From: Chlamydiales bacterium | GTDB lineage: Bacteria > Chlamydiota > Chlamydiia > Chlamydiales > Criblamydiaceae | NCBI GenBank assembly: GCA_024233575.1 | Contig: JACKPN010000009.1 | Span: 1 to 64,000, forward strand | DNA: 64,000 nt | Reading direction: 5' to 3' | Part shown: piece by piece, positions 25,444-36,755 of the stretch | How the letters are laid out: each line of letters starts with the position of its first letter | Numbering within the stretch: position 1 is the first letter of the stretch | Position numbers and translations under genes: made by a program | Notes under the pieces: generated by a model | The model's database searches: none | Seen by the model: the letters and a program-made list of their open reading frames with translations, nothing else | What the model was told of the DNA's origin: nothing

Positions 25444-28141
25444 TTAAGATTCTGACTCCAAGCTATCATACAAGTGAAGGATCCTGTATTTCTTGCGTAG
25501 TGCTGCTATGTTATATCTTTTACCTCTTATAGTAATAAGGCTATCCTTCAAGTAGTCCGCAAGGGTTCTTTCTCGTTTCCATGAGACGATTTCGTTTCTA
25601 CGACTTGTTGGAAGAACTGCTACTGGTTTTCTTTTTTCAGTAAGCTGTTCATCAGAGAAAGCGATATCTATCTGTGCATACTTCAGTAGGCAGCCAGGTA
25701 GATCATTCAAGTCGATAGAGTAGGTATTTTCATTAATCTGTTTTAATTGAGGAACAATCTGTCCTATAAGCATTTTACCGCGTTTAATAAAGTGGGTAAT
25801 CGCTATAAAAGCTAATGTGCCGCAGCTGTAATAATCTTTTGACAACCTCTCATTGAAAATAATAAATTTCATATTTGGAAATTGTTTCGATAGAGCATCG
25901 TGGTAGACGGTTCCGTTACTTGAACCTTCGGAATCAAAGATAAAGCAGTAATAAGAGTCATCTTCATTGCGTGTGACATATGCAGATGTAATATGCACAT
26001 CATCAACATAGCTTGCGATAAACGTTTGGACATCTTGGGTAAGTTGGGTCGCTTGTGAATATAAAGATTTAACGTCATTGCTTGCATGAATATAGGGTAG
26101 ATCAATTTCAGATTTTTCAAGCCATTTTTCAACTGCTGACTGGAATACATTGTCTGTAATAAAATGCTCACCCCAAGAGGGGGTGTTGTTTGCTTCTTTT
26201 ATTGCGCCCTCTTTGATAAGGGGATTTTTTTTATGGCTTGTAAGGGCAAGATAAGCTTTTCTATGTGTTGCATAGAAGCTTATTCGTCTAAACGGATGCA
26301 GCACAAGCTCATTTATCTGTTGTCCTCTCTTTATGTAGGAATCAATCCCTCGCGTAACGATGAACTCGTCACATGAAGATTCATCAAACCTCACAATTTC
26401 TTTCGGCTCTGCCATAACTTTACGAAAGAAAATCGCATCATAACCACCAGAGGGGTGTCCAATAATTGGTGGGTATCCTTGATTTTTTTCAATCGAAGGG
26501 TAATTATTTTTTGGAGTCTTACCACCCATTCCTAGTACGACACGTGTGAAGATACGATTTGCTTCAAGCACTTTCCCAAAAGCTCTTTCGTATACTTTAA
26601 GAATATCGGGACCCATGTTTGAATATATGGTTTCAATGGAATCAACTACGATTTCAAACCCATGTCCATCTTCTGCTCTACAAATTCCAACATAGGACTG
26701 AGCTATATATTCAACTTTTTTGGTGGTAGTTTTTACGATGGCATAAAAACCACCATAATTTGACTCTGCGCCGTGAATTACTGTTGAGTTAGCGTGACCT
26801 CCAATACTTTGACAGCAGCCTGTTTTCTTTCCTAGGATGAATATATCAGGATCTCTTGAAGATAACTTTTTGAAACGCCATTTTCGTTCAGGAATACCCA
26901 GCTCTTTAGCGGTAACATCAATGTCAGGTAGTAACTCAAGAGCGGCAATTTCATCGAGAATTGCAATTGCTTTTTTAATCGATTCTGTATCGATTCCATA
27001 ACGGATGGCTTGCTCAACAAAGGTATTGTAATGGGGGGTATCGGAAAAATTCGAATTCACTCTAACAAATGAGCACATTCCGCTGTAAGTGTAGTTGAAG
27101 GGATTTCTCATCCTGACAAAGAAGTTCAAGAATGGTCGAAAAGGTTTTTGCTTTTCAACTTCTTCCCAAAGTTTTTTTTGGACTATTTTAAATTGTTGAG
27201 CTTGCGTTAATTCCTGTATAGAAATTTCAGCTTCAATCGTTTTTCTGAGATGTTTTTGTTCATGTAAGAAGCATTTGATTTCTGTAGCGAAATGTTTCTT
27301 AGAACATTCCCAAAGAAGACTTTCAAGTTTCCTTGTATTCGCTTTCGTTCTTCTTTTTTGTATTTCTTTACGGACTGTTTGTATGGATTCACCAAATTCT
27401 GGATCATTCTCCATTCTGTTTGTGATTAATTTCCTATACTCAGCTAGGATTTCTCTACTAGTTTTACCTTCGGTGTCGACAAGGTGGCTAAGTCCTCTCC
27501 ATGCAAATCGCTCGATTTTTGCAACATATGGGAGCATATTAAACTGTAATGGATTGGAGTCGTTTCTCTTCATATATCGACGCCATCCCTCTATATCCCA
27601 TGGTCCCTCTGTTTCATCTGGTATATTGAAAAGACAGGCATCGTGGATTGGTTTTTCTGTATAGCGCTTTCCTTGCGCTTTTCGAATATCATTTTTTCTC
27701 ATAAATTCAAGCAGATAGTTTATTGCTTTCACATATGAACCAAAGAGCACTGTAAGTTTATAGGCCTGTTTTTTGACTTCACGATTTAATTGTTTTATTT
27801 CATTACATTCTATGTACTGTTTTATTCTAGAATAAACATTGTAGTTAAATCCGTATGGTGAGCTATAAGGACTACGGTCGTTGCTGGATGAATAATTCCA
27901 ATATCTGTACTTCAAGTTAGCATAAGCTATTGCGCCTTCCCATTCAATATTATGTATATAAAACGTTTCTAGTGATCTTTCAAGCCAATTAATATAATCG
28001 TTTATATCTAATTTTTCCGAATTGCCGAAGAGCTTATTTAAGAAAATTCTAAATTTCTCTTCATCTAATAAAGGGCGATATAAGATATTTATGCTTTTTG
28101 TGTGCCGGTAAACGCTGCTTGGGTGCTTTTTTCGATTGCAT
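25444..28141 (-). CDS. Large unknown protein, possible effector; 5' end apparently frameshifted
   Basis: An uninterrupted frame of 823 codons begins at TTG 27915, but it stays open upstream to about 28147 with no ATG or GTG, adding about 75 plausible residues. The nearest ATG (28141) lies in another frame, so a one-base indel near 28090 is likely. Numbering from 27915: residues 170-260 are charged helices; 366-428 hold GCCQSIGG, an IHG..SNYGGFY segment, IAQS (404-407) and VDSIE (424-428), a compact domain I cannot name. Near the C-terminus His641, Asp661 or Glu663 and Cys698 (in DYYSCGTLAFIA) follow the order and spacing of CE-clan proteases/YopJ-type acetyltransferases. There is no signal peptide. 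Function is unknown. Confidence 0.6.
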
Positions 28142-28212
28142 CGGGATTATCTTTAAAAGACGGTTGATTTCTTTAAGGAGGCAAGGTGAAAATAGACCTG
28201 CAAAGAATAAAT

Positions 28213-29089
28213 TCAGCTATTTCTACACCGATAAAATTGATTGTATTTTTGTATGTCACGTGAATCGTCCAAAATTATTCTAGCACCTAGCATTCCACAT
28301 TTAAAAGATGCTTTATATTTCTTATCTATCAAAGCTAAGCAGTCTGTCCAATGTATAGTTGCTCCTTTTTTAAGCATTCATCAAGAAATTTAGCACACTC
28401 TTCATCACTCATTTTCAGTCGATAGATAGATTCAGTTAGATTCATACCTTTGAGTGATTCACGCTCACTTATATAGCTCATACTTTCAGCAAAGGACATA
28501 CCAGGAATATATTGACCTAGGGTTGTAATTTCCCATTAGACCAGCGCCTCGAATAGCAAGCATATCTATAACTTGACGAGGTGTATATTGAACATCTCGC
28601 AACCATATATATTTGTATGCAGATGATGTTGGGTGAACATTAGAAACTTTGATAACATAGTCAAGAAGCGCTTCTCCGAACCTTGCAGCAATAAAAGCAA
28701 AAGCTTTACCATCAGGTTTCGCTCCATAGTCAACTAACCGACAGATGAAATCGGAACTGAATGAATATGCTGCAATTCCAAGAGTGCTCTTGTTGCACTC
28801 GCATTTACTCTTTAAAAAGAAAATCGACAACTTTTATTAAATTTTTATTTGCAGCATTATTATTTAAAGTTTCTTCGGATACAAGATTCGGATGTTTTTC
28901 TAAGATATAAATGATAGCGTCTTCAGGGACTTTATACCTATTATTAATAGATTTTCTTAAATTTTCTTGAGTGATCTGTATCCCATAGTCGACAAGAAAG
29001 ATGTAAACGCTAGAAGGAGTTTCCAAGCGCGGAAGTTCTTCCCAGATGTCATAGCGTAACGGAGCTCCTAGGTCGAGAAACCATTTCAT
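28213..29089 (-). pseudogene. Ankyrin-like repeat protein, frameshifted remnant
   Basis: Three fragments in different frames make one gene: ATG 29089 to about 28815 (94 codons), 28830 to about 28486, and a tail reaching a TGA at 28213. Repeated units of the type ..FLVDYGIQITQENLRKSI and ICRLVDYGAKPDGKAFAF look like diverged ankyrin repeats. The first break is at 28810, where VVDFLFKE ends and NKSTLGIAAYS resumes in another frame; a second is near 28510 and a third near 28345. At least three indels make it non-functional unless they are sequence errors. Ankyrin proteins are common effectors in amoeba-associated bacteria. Confidence 0.65.
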
Positions 29090-29144
29090 TAGAGAAATTG
29101 AGCGTGGTACTCAAATAACAAGTGGGTGTAATTTGATGAATTAT

Positions 29145-29470
29145 CTGCTTTTTAAATCTACCTGCTCAAGTTCGTTTCTGGCAAGATCATAAAATCCAAT
29201 TTGTATTAAATGACCGATAAATTTATTAAGAAATCTAGTACGTATGCTTTTTAGTGAACTTGCTTTTTCAGCAATTTCACGCTGTTTTGGGTGGTTTGGA
29301 AATTTTTGAACAAATTGGTTATTTCATCAATTACCACCCATTCATGATTTTCGATTTTTTGTAATATTTGGTTTACTTCTAATTCCCAGAATGGGTAGTG
29401 ATAGTAACTTTTTCTATACAATTTGAAGATGAAATATTTGAAATCATAATAAGGACTATTAAAAACGAAA
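29145..29470 (-). pseudogene. Degraded coding remnant upstream of the ankyrin pseudogene
   Basis: Two overlapping open stretches on the minus strand join at a frameshift near 29310: one holds YYHYPFWELEVNQILQ and HEWVVIDE, the next PNHPKQREIAEKASSL and GHLIQIGFYDLARNELEQ, ending in TAA at about 29148. The text is protein-like and continues toward the ankyrin fragment, so it may be the N-terminal part of that gene. No start is preserved. Confidence 0.45.
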
Positions 29471-29532
29471 TTAAAAGATTACATGTCTTACATCAAGCTT
29501 TGAAAACTTTTCCGTAGCTATTTTGCAGTATA

Positions 29533-29683
29533 CCGAAGTTGATTTAAGAATCGGTTTTTGGCAAAGAGAAATCCATCACTATTGGGAGATCGATTCTTGA
29601 ATATTAGGTCACCTATGATCTCCTAATAGAGACGTTTTCTCAAAGTCAAAATCTCGGTTCTTGATTCAATGCCGGTATAATGC
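29533..29683. repeat. Palindromic repeat, family C
   Basis: The two ends are imperfect inverted repeats of about 50 bp: TTGATTTAAGAATCGG ... GGGAGATC on the left and the complement of GAGATTTT/GATTCAATGCCGG on the right. A single arm recurs at 31036-31078. It is noncoding. The stretch from 29470 to 30347 contains no gene, only this element, a family B copy and degraded family A material. Confidence 0.55.
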
Positions 29684-29878
29684 CAATTAAATAAATGATA
29701 AGCAAGCTCTCGCGTTCAGCAAGCTTCAAGAAAGCAATTTAACTACAAATACACATTTTTGTAAGTCAAAAATTACAAATTATGAAGATGTATGAACGTA
29801 ACGGAATGGTATTTTATTAAATTATAATTCACATTTTATTAGAGATGTGTGAAAAACATCTATTTTTCTCTCTGTAAG

Positions 29879-30038
29879 AGACATTCTCTGATTTAAAGAA
29901 TTGTCAGATTGGGAACAAATTTTACCTGGAAAAGAATCTTTAGGAGTGACATAGTTGATAAACTAGACCGAAGAACGATGGTTTTTCTCAGTAAAATTTG
30001 TCGTAAGATGATAGTTCGGTAATTCAGAGACTATCTCT
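29879..30038. repeat. Palindromic interspersed repeat, family B, copy 1
   Basis: About 160 bp, closely matching 60227-60391, 30 kb away. Ends are inverted repeats (AGAGACATTCTCTGATTT and complement of AATTCAGAGACTATCTCT), with a second inner pair (AACAAATTTTACC / GTAAAATTTGTCG). It differs in sequence from family A but shares the design of long noncoding palindrome. It is probably a MITE-like or hairpin element. Confidence 0.85.
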
Positions 30039-30039
30039 A

Positions 30040-30340
30040 AAACTGGGAGTAATTTTACGGCTCAGAACGAAAAAACTCGAAGCAAACTGGTGGAATTTGC
30101 GAGAATGGGTCTCTTTAGATGTATGAGAAACAGATGCGCGCCGCAAAAAAAGAGATACGCTTAGGAGGCACCCTGCGTTCTGCGATCTTGTGCAAAAATG
30201 CCAGAATATCAGAGTCACTTGTTACATTATTTGGATGTCGTTTTTTCCGGAAATTTTGTGACTCGCAAAATGCTGAGTTCGAAGCAAAGTGATGACAGTT
30301 AGCGAAAAGAACACCAAGTGACTCATTAGCTTAACGTTTT
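30040..30340. repeat. Degraded family A repeat sequences
   Basis: Two partial family A segments: 30040-30130 keeps the AAACTCGAAGCAAACTGGTG..TTTGCGAGAA core, and 30225-30340 keeps ATTATTTGGATGTCGTTTTTTCC, CGCAAAATGCTGAGTTCGAAGC and a degraded dyad. Both are too diverged to give exact ends. They show that family A also inserted in this decaying region. Confidence 0.5.
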
Positions 30341-30347
30341 GCTAGCT

Positions 30348-30721
30348 TTATCTAGGGGTTGATCTGACACTGTCCGTAATATAAAATCCCGTGAATAACA
30401 GAGTAAGTACTGGCCAAGATATGCCAACCCAGAATCCTCCGATAGCACCTACTATCCCTCCGCCAATTACCTGTACAGTATTCTTAAAGGCACGTTCAGA
30501 TTTTGTACCACGCAAAGAGCTATCGTATTCTTGAATACCTGTATATGCTCCCATACAACTTCCAGCAATTGTGCAGCCTCTCACCCTATGTAGTATAAAC
30601 GTTCAAAATCACGGCCTTTAGGAAGTTGAGATGAGTACATCCTAGCTTGATAACGGACGATAGGTGTGAGTGTCCTTCTCAGCGATCGCATTACTATTGA
30701 TGACGCTTGACTGATGATCAT
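30348..30721 (-). pseudogene. Small membrane-protein gene with a probable frameshift
   Basis: ATG 30721 has a good AAGGAG ribosome-binding site and opens a 46-codon frame ending in TGA at 30581. A 78-codon frame starting at GTG 30584 (overlap GTGA) continues directly: GCTIAGSCMGAYTG, then a glycine-rich hydrophobic hairpin (GGGIVGAIGGFWVGI and WPVLTLLFTGFYI). Either one gene of about 124 aa is broken by one indel, or two genes are translationally coupled. The combined product resembles small glycine-zipper membrane proteins. Confidence 0.5.
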
Positions 30722-31035
30722 GAATTCTCTCCTTTTGGTTAAGGTGTTGTAAAAATTAAACCACCTGCATAAAAAAAAAAACAGGCAAATTTTGGCTTTT
30801 CATGTAGGGGAACGAAACAAAGCTTTGGGAGAAACAGTAATGAAAAAAAATTACCTGACGATTTTAAAAATGACTCTCATTTATGCAAAGACTCTCCTGT
30901 TGGGAATGAGTCAGGTAAGACGAGTTACATTGAAAGGTATAATTACACTCTCAGACAGTATTGCGCTAGGTTAGGCAGGAAATGCTTTCATTTTCAAAGA
31001 AAAATGAAAATCTCATAGGCGTCATCAAGATCTTT

Positions 31036-31078
31036 ATGCCGAAATTGAATTAAGAATCGAGATTTTCTCTTTGAGAAA
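31036..31078. repeat. Single arm of family C repeat
   Basis: ATGCCGAAATTGAATTAAG..CGAGATTTT..CTTTGAGAAAAC matches the right arm of the 29533-29683 element in reverse complement (29628-29683). The 30722-31221 gap holds this arm and A/T-rich sequence; a 60-codon plus-strand open frame there looks like chance. Confidence 0.5.
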
Positions 31079-31221
31079 ACACCTCAATTGAGTGATCGAA
31101 ATAAATAAAAGCGATATTAAATTCAATAAAGTATTGAATTAACAAGAAGCGATTACAAGGTATTTGTAATTAAAATTATTTTTAATTCCCCAAAAAAAAA
31201 ACGACAAAAAATACTTTTATA

Positions 31222-33836
31222 TTATTCTTCGATCAGTATTCCAAGCGCGATCAATACCTTCTTAATACCATCGCGCTTGACGATTGATAGGGGATCTTCT
31301 AGGGGAGCCGAAAAAAGCCCTTCCCATTTGGGATCGTTTGGATCGATGATCTTTTCATCAACCATCAGTTGGATCATATCACCAGTCGTAATTGGACGCT
31401 GGATAGCGTCCTCCTTAACTTTTTTTCTGAGTGCGTTTAGCAACTGTTGCCTACCCTCATCAGTCAAAGAAGTACGATCTTCTGACAACACGTCTTCAAT
31501 TCCCATACCTTTCGCAATCTCTTCAAGATGACCAGCCTCTTCGTCTGTTAAGGTCGAAGGTTTTTGCAATTGATCAATACGCTTTTGAATTTGCGCTTTC
31601 TGGTTGTCCGGAACTCTTTCAAGCATTTTGCGAAGCCCTTGAAGCTGTCCTCATTCACATCTTTTTGTTTAACCAAGGCTTTTTCAACCTCGTGAAGATC
31701 GATCATGGACTGACGATCCGAAGTACTCTGGGTCTTCTTATCGATCCAATCGATAATACGCTGAGGTGTTACCAGGTCATAAAAACACTTTAAGAACGTT
31801 AGCAGGATTACCTATAAAAGGGTCTTTGCCAAACGTACCAATACGTTCACTAAACCCTTTCACAGCCGCCGTTATCCTGAGTTCCTCGCCTAGTTCATCA
31901 CGGTAACGACTGATTAGATGCACGTTCTGTCTATTTTCAGCCGCTTTGGAAAGAATAGGCGCTAGAAAACCACTGGTTTTTTTCTCGTGCAACGACATCC
32001 AATATATGCGTCTTTGACCCTGAAACTCTCTGGAGGGGATCAAGCATGGAGTAGGCGAGAATATTGATCGCCTCGGATTGTCCCGTCATACAGTGCAATA
32101 ACCCTTTGTAAGCTGACTGAACCGTATGCTAAGAATGTCGGGGTCTTCTTCCTCAAGAAGTTTGTTAAAGATAAAAAGTCAGTGCCTTTTGAGTTTCAGG
32201 TCTCAGTTCTTTATACATCATCATCGACGGCTTCATATCTTCCTCTTCTAAGGGACTCCATAAAGCGTCTTGATATAGCCTCTTAACTGAGGGTTGATTA
32301 TCCTGTCAATTTTTTTCTTTGTTCGATCCTTCAGTTCTTTGTTGCCCTAAGATATCATAACTAAAATAGCCAGGTTGGTTAGGATCGGTCATATTGACAA
32401 CAGAGAATATTTTATCAAGTGATGCCAGCATTTCACCACTACCCATGACCTTATCAACAACAATATCCTGCATTTTTATTTTGGAAAACTGGTCTCTATT
32501 AATTCGGAAGGGTTTCTTGTCAAGATTACTATAGACGGCGTTCTTCTTCGTTCTAGCATGCATCTTTTCGATAAATACATCAGGTATGCGAACTCGGCGA
32601 CCAAAATTAGCAATTAGTTCTTCACGACCAACTTCGTCAGGGGTTTGTCCTCTTAATAAAATTGGATTCGAGGATAATTCTATATCAACAATTGACGAAA
32701 GCTGAAAAATAGAAGATGGTAATGTCGTGATGTTGTTATCCGTTAACCAAAGTTCTCTAAGATTTGTAAGCTTACCAATACTCTCTGGTAATTTTTCTAG
32801 TCTGTTAGAACGCGCAGAAAGCCTTGTTAATCTAGTAAAATTATCAATACTGCTGGGGATTTCTTCAAATTCATTACTACTCAGAGAAAGATCTATTAAT
32901 TTTTTAAGATTCCCGAAACTCTCTGGAAGACTTTTAAGATTATTTCCTGAAAGAAGAAGACCTACTAGACTTTTAAGGTTACCGAAACTCTCTGGAAGAA
33001 TTTCTATTTCATTCTGTTTCAGATTAAGAATTTCAAGTTCATCTAGATTACCGAAACTCTCTGGAAGACTTTTAAGTTTGTTATCTGAAAGAAAAAAGTT
33101 TTAGTAGACTTTTAAGATTACCGAAACTCTTTGGAAGATTGTTAAGGTTATTTCCTGCAAGAGTAAGGTTTTTTTAGACTTTTAAGATTACCGAAACTCT
33201 CTGGAAGAATTTCTATATTATTTTGTTGCAGAGAAAGTGTTTCAAGTTTTTCTAGATAACTAATACTCTGCGAATATTTACTATTTCATTATTAGTTAGG
33301 AGAAGTGTATTTAATGATTTAAGATTACCAATACTATCTGGGATCGATTTTAATTTTACAACCATCTAGATCTAGATTTTTTAGGAAAGTTAATCTAGAA
33401 ACTGATTCCAAAATTTCATTTTATCTTCATCAGATAAACTAGAAAATTTGACATAAGAGGAACGCATCATAATGAAAAAGTCAGGTACTGGCTCGGATCT
33501 TTGAACTTTAATATACCGAAAATGATCTCTTTTTTTGTATCTGCACTAATTTCAATGTTTTTTAACTTACACATTTGATAAACTCTTCAGTTAGTGCAAT
33601 TTTATCTTCATGTAATTTGACTGAAATACGACTTCTAAGAGACTTAATATCTATGGTGGAGGGAGTTCCCCACCATTTTCCAATGCTTTATTGAGCGTAG
33701 ATAACGCAGCGTCATGAATTTTGTATTTTAGTTGAGCATCATTACTCTGATCTGCCTCGTCCAGAGCAACGGTCAATAACTGAAAGTCTTGTTGATTATT
33801 GATAACACTTGGAATAGACATTCTATTAGACCTCAT
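31222..33836 (-). pseudogene. Leucine-rich-repeat protein, multiply frameshifted
   Basis: A minus-strand gene of about 870 codons broken into fragments (33836-33651, 32563-32306, 32043-31777, 31626-31222 and others). The N-terminus is a short helical domain. The middle (about 33290-32680) carries LRRs of the form LxxLPESFGNL. The conserved CCGAAACTCT blocks start at 32913, 32982, 33051, 33121 and 33191: spacings 69, 69, 70, 70, so 23-residue repeats interrupted by single-base insertions. The C-terminal 500 codons are charged and helical with no identified domain. LRR plus an unknown C-terminal domain is the layout of many secreted effectors. Confidence 0.75.
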
Positions 33837-34011
33837 AAATTATTAAACCATAAACCTATTATAGGATAATTAAAGAAAACGAAGCAAGAACCTAACTAAA
33901 AAAATAAAATCACATTAATTTAATTATTAACAATGTAATTAGTGATGGTGAAATAAAAATAATGAACTGTGAGCGAAACTCACAGCCTTCTTTAAGTTTA
34001 TTACTATGAAC

Positions 34012-34500
34012 CTATCTGACTAAAATCTGTTGCCAAAAATGAATTAGAGATAGGTTTACAAAGGCATCCCAAGCGCTAGGAAGGCGTTCCCATCTAAGCA
34101 TCAATCGACGAAATTTACGTTTTAGCCAGGCAAATGTCCGTTCAACTACCCACCGCACTGTTTTGATATTAAAAAAGTTGGCTACATCTTTTTGTTTTGG
34201 ACGATCGATATCTGATTTTCCCATGCGTCTTCTGGGAATAAATGGAAACAACCCCCTTTTTAACAGTAATTGTCTAAGCCATGAGGCATCGTAACCTTTG
34301 TCGCCCTCCAAAATAATCATCGAGCGTTCACATAATTGGTCTGAATATTTTTCGATCTTCGAACGATCGAGTAGCTTCGCTACTTCTTTTCGTTCATCAC
34401 CATTGGCAGATGTAGTTGAAATCGCTAAAGGTTTACCGTTACGGTCTACGAGAAGGTGAAGTAGAATCCCTTTACCTTTATAGGGTATAGAGTGTCTCAT
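34012..34500 (-). pseudogene. IS5-type transposase, 3' part
   Basis: A DDE transposase C-terminal part: LVDRNGKPLAISTTSANGDE (second Asp region), EGDKGYDASWLRQLL, and the Y/R-E-K signature region VERTFAWLKRKFRRL. The 162 codons lack the N-terminal DNA-binding half and first catalytic Asp; upstream sequence (34501-34644) does not supply it. It is probably inactive. Its 3' end is close to GAACCTATCTGACT (34007 on), which resembles the terminal repeat of the neighbouring element. Confidence 0.8.
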
Positions 34501-34644
34501 AATCTACAGGAGGTAAGTCACAGATAATACACACTGATTGGCTGAACGTCCAGACAGGTGCTAGGCCATAGATTGACGGCATGGCGGTTAAATCGCTTTC
34601 GGTTTGTAGGCGGTTAATAAAGGAAAGTCTTCAATGATATCTAA

Positions 34645-35514
34645 GAACCTATCCGTAAATTAAAAGTTTAGATATATTCCTCTCTTTTTGGAGGAAATAT
34701 GAGAGGTAAATTTGAAGGGCTTTCTGACATGCAATGGGACATTATCAAACCTCTATTACCATTGCCTAAGAAGAGAGTAGGAAGGCCAAATCCTGACTTA
34801 AGAAAAGTCCTTAACACCATACTTTACGTTGAAATCACAGGATGTAGGTGGTGCGACGTTCCTGTAGGACAGCAGTGGGCTAAACGCTCAACTGCCCATG
34901 AATGGCTTGGTCATTTACAGCAAACCGGAACGTTGGAGCGAGTTAAAAATGGGATATTGTGTGTGGCTGATTTAGCCGAATTGATTGATTGGTCAAAAAA
35001 GGAGCCGTAGACGGCTCTTTTTCCCCAGGTAAGGGAGGTGGTCAGAGCGTCGATTACGGTTATAAGGGCAAAGGGTAACAAATCACTTGCTTGTTGATGG
35101 AAATGGAATGCCCTTATCGGCCATTACAACCCCGGCATCTTGCAGTGAGAGGGAACAAGTAAAGTGTTTACTGGAACGTGTTAGAGTTTATCACGGCTAT
35201 GGAAGACCAAAACGTTGTCCTAACGAGATTCATGCAGACAAGGGTATGATTCAAAAGCTTTACGAGTTTTTCTAAGAAGTAAAGGAATCAGACCTCTTAT
35301 ACCCAAAAGGACTTGGAGAACGCGAAAGCAAATTCGAGGAAGAAAGACGCCTACTTCGAATAGTCGTTGGCAAGTTGAACGCTGTTTTGCTTGGATGCAA
35401 AGAAAATATCGCAGATTAGTTGCTCGCTGGGAGAGACGAGATCAGTATTGGAATGGATTTTTACAGGTTTCTATCATAATGATCTGGGTGGAGAATTAAT
35501 TTGCGGATAGGTTC
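34645..35514 (+). mobile_element. IS5-type insertion sequence with 18-bp terminal inverted repeats
   Basis: The left end GAACCTATCCGTAAATTA (34645-34662) and the complement of the right end (35497-35514, GAACCTATCCGCAAATTA) match at 17 of 18 positions. The 870-bp element encloses a single frameshifted transposase gene. A target duplication is not obvious. Confidence 0.85.
34699..35499 (+). pseudogene. IS5-type transposase, frameshifted
   Basis: The N-terminal part (34699-35010) reads MRGKFEGLSDMQWDIIKPLL, typical of the DUF4096-type N-terminus of IS5 transposases, with GCRWCDVP. The correct frame continues past a shift near 35000 as GAVDGSF (catalytic Asp), shifts again near 35070 to LLVDGNGMPLSAITT, then HADKG, and after 35275 as QVERCFAWMQRKYRRL (catalytic Glu). 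At least three frame changes make it a pseudogene. ATG 34699 has GGAGG upstream. Confidence 0.8.
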
Positions 35515-35686
35515 AATAATTCATCGGTGTTGTATTGTTTTTTTTTGCCGTCACTACACATTCCTTGACCTCTACTAATAGCGATTCAATTGATATGAAA
35601 TATTACAGCAAAGAGGCGCAAAGAAGGCAAAGCAATTTATTAATTTAGAATAAGATAAAGACGTTTTACAGCGAGTTTACCTCACT

Positions 35687-36755
35687 CTAGCTACACGTCT
35701 TAAAGATTGATTCATTCATTTCTTCCACCACTTTTGTAGCATGTGCTTCAGATAGATGAGCATAACGCTTGACCATCTGCAGCGTCTTGTGACCTAGGAT
35801 TTCCGCGATTTCTGCAAGCGTTGCTTTTTGTGCTAACAAGTAACTTGCACACGAATGGCGATTGTCATGAAAGCGATAATCTTTAATTTTCGCTTTTTAA
35901 GAGCTTGTTTCCATGGGAAGCGTAAGTCCATTGGTTGGGTAGGATCTTTTCCTGGAAACAATAATCCGACGTCAAGAGAGTTACCGTTTTTCAGCTTTCT
36001 AAGAAGGTCTTGAGCATGACCGCGAAGCGGTACTGCGCAACGTTCTCCATTTTTAGTTTGGTTAAGGATGATCCTTCCGGAGATAAAGTCAACATCTTCC
36101 CACCTTAGGTTCATTATCTCTCCTTGTTGCATTCCTGTTGAAAGTGCTAAGACAACAACGGGGTAGAGGAAGGGATTACTGCTATCTTTACATGCAATGA
36201 GGAGGGCTTCTCTTTCTTCTTCACTTAAGAATCTAACGCGCCCGCGCGCGCATACTTTTTGTTTACTGACTCTCCGTGAGGGAGAGTCTTCAAGCCATCC
36301 CCACTCTTTCGTCGCAACTGTAAACGCGTGTGATAGCGCCGCTAAGTATCGAACAACCGTGGATGGAGACCGTTGCTTACCTCGAACGGTAATACCTCTT
36401 AGAAGTAGATCTCGTTTTTCTGCAATGAGAGCAGGTGTGACGTCGGCCAAAATGTGACAACCTATTTGTTCTTTCCACCACAGCAGCTGAGCTGTTGTTG
36501 CGCTTGCGTTTCTAGGTTTTGTTGGCACTATCTCTTCAATGTAGCGGTCAATCATCTTAGCAACTGTATGCTTTTTGACTCAGCTGTCTTGAAGTAACGT
36601 CCTTTTCGCATTGCAGCTTCAGTTTGTTGTGCCTAACGTTTCGCGTCAGTCTTGCGTTCGAAAGTTGCTGTTTCTGTTGGAAAGCCTTTCAGCCTAATCT
36701 GTACGCGGTATGAAGTTTTGCCGTTTTGTGGTTTGCGTTCTTGAATATATGCCAT
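35687..36755 (-). pseudogene. Tyrosine recombinase (phage-type integrase), broken
   Basis: ATG 36755 opens MAYIQERKPQNGKTSYRVQI, a typical integrase arm-binding start. An in-frame TAG interrupts it near 36633 and a frame change near 36570 leads to the main frame (36555-35833) with the SAM-like core-binding domain and catalytic ALSTGMQQGEIMNLRW (Arg in diverged RxGE). A further shift near 35900 is needed to reach HDNRHSCASYLL (H-x-x-R/H box), LGHKTLQM and KRYAHLS (nucleophile Tyr), ending at TAG 35687. It faces tRNA-Asn, 330 nt away, the usual attachment target. The GMQQGE box has Gln where Arg is normal. Confidence 0.85.

Noticed and set aside
30792..30974. 60-codon plus-strand open frame in the island
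   Set aside because: No ribosome-binding site, poor composition, sits in AT-rich noncoding sequence with repeats.
32727..33104. 125-codon plus-strand open frame with repeated RLPKLSGR
   Set aside because: Exact antisense of the LRR repeats; the repetition comes from LPESFGNL on the minus strand.
32913..33210. DNA tandem-repeat array
   Set aside because: The 69-70 bp periodicity reflects LRR coding repeats, not a noncoding satellite.
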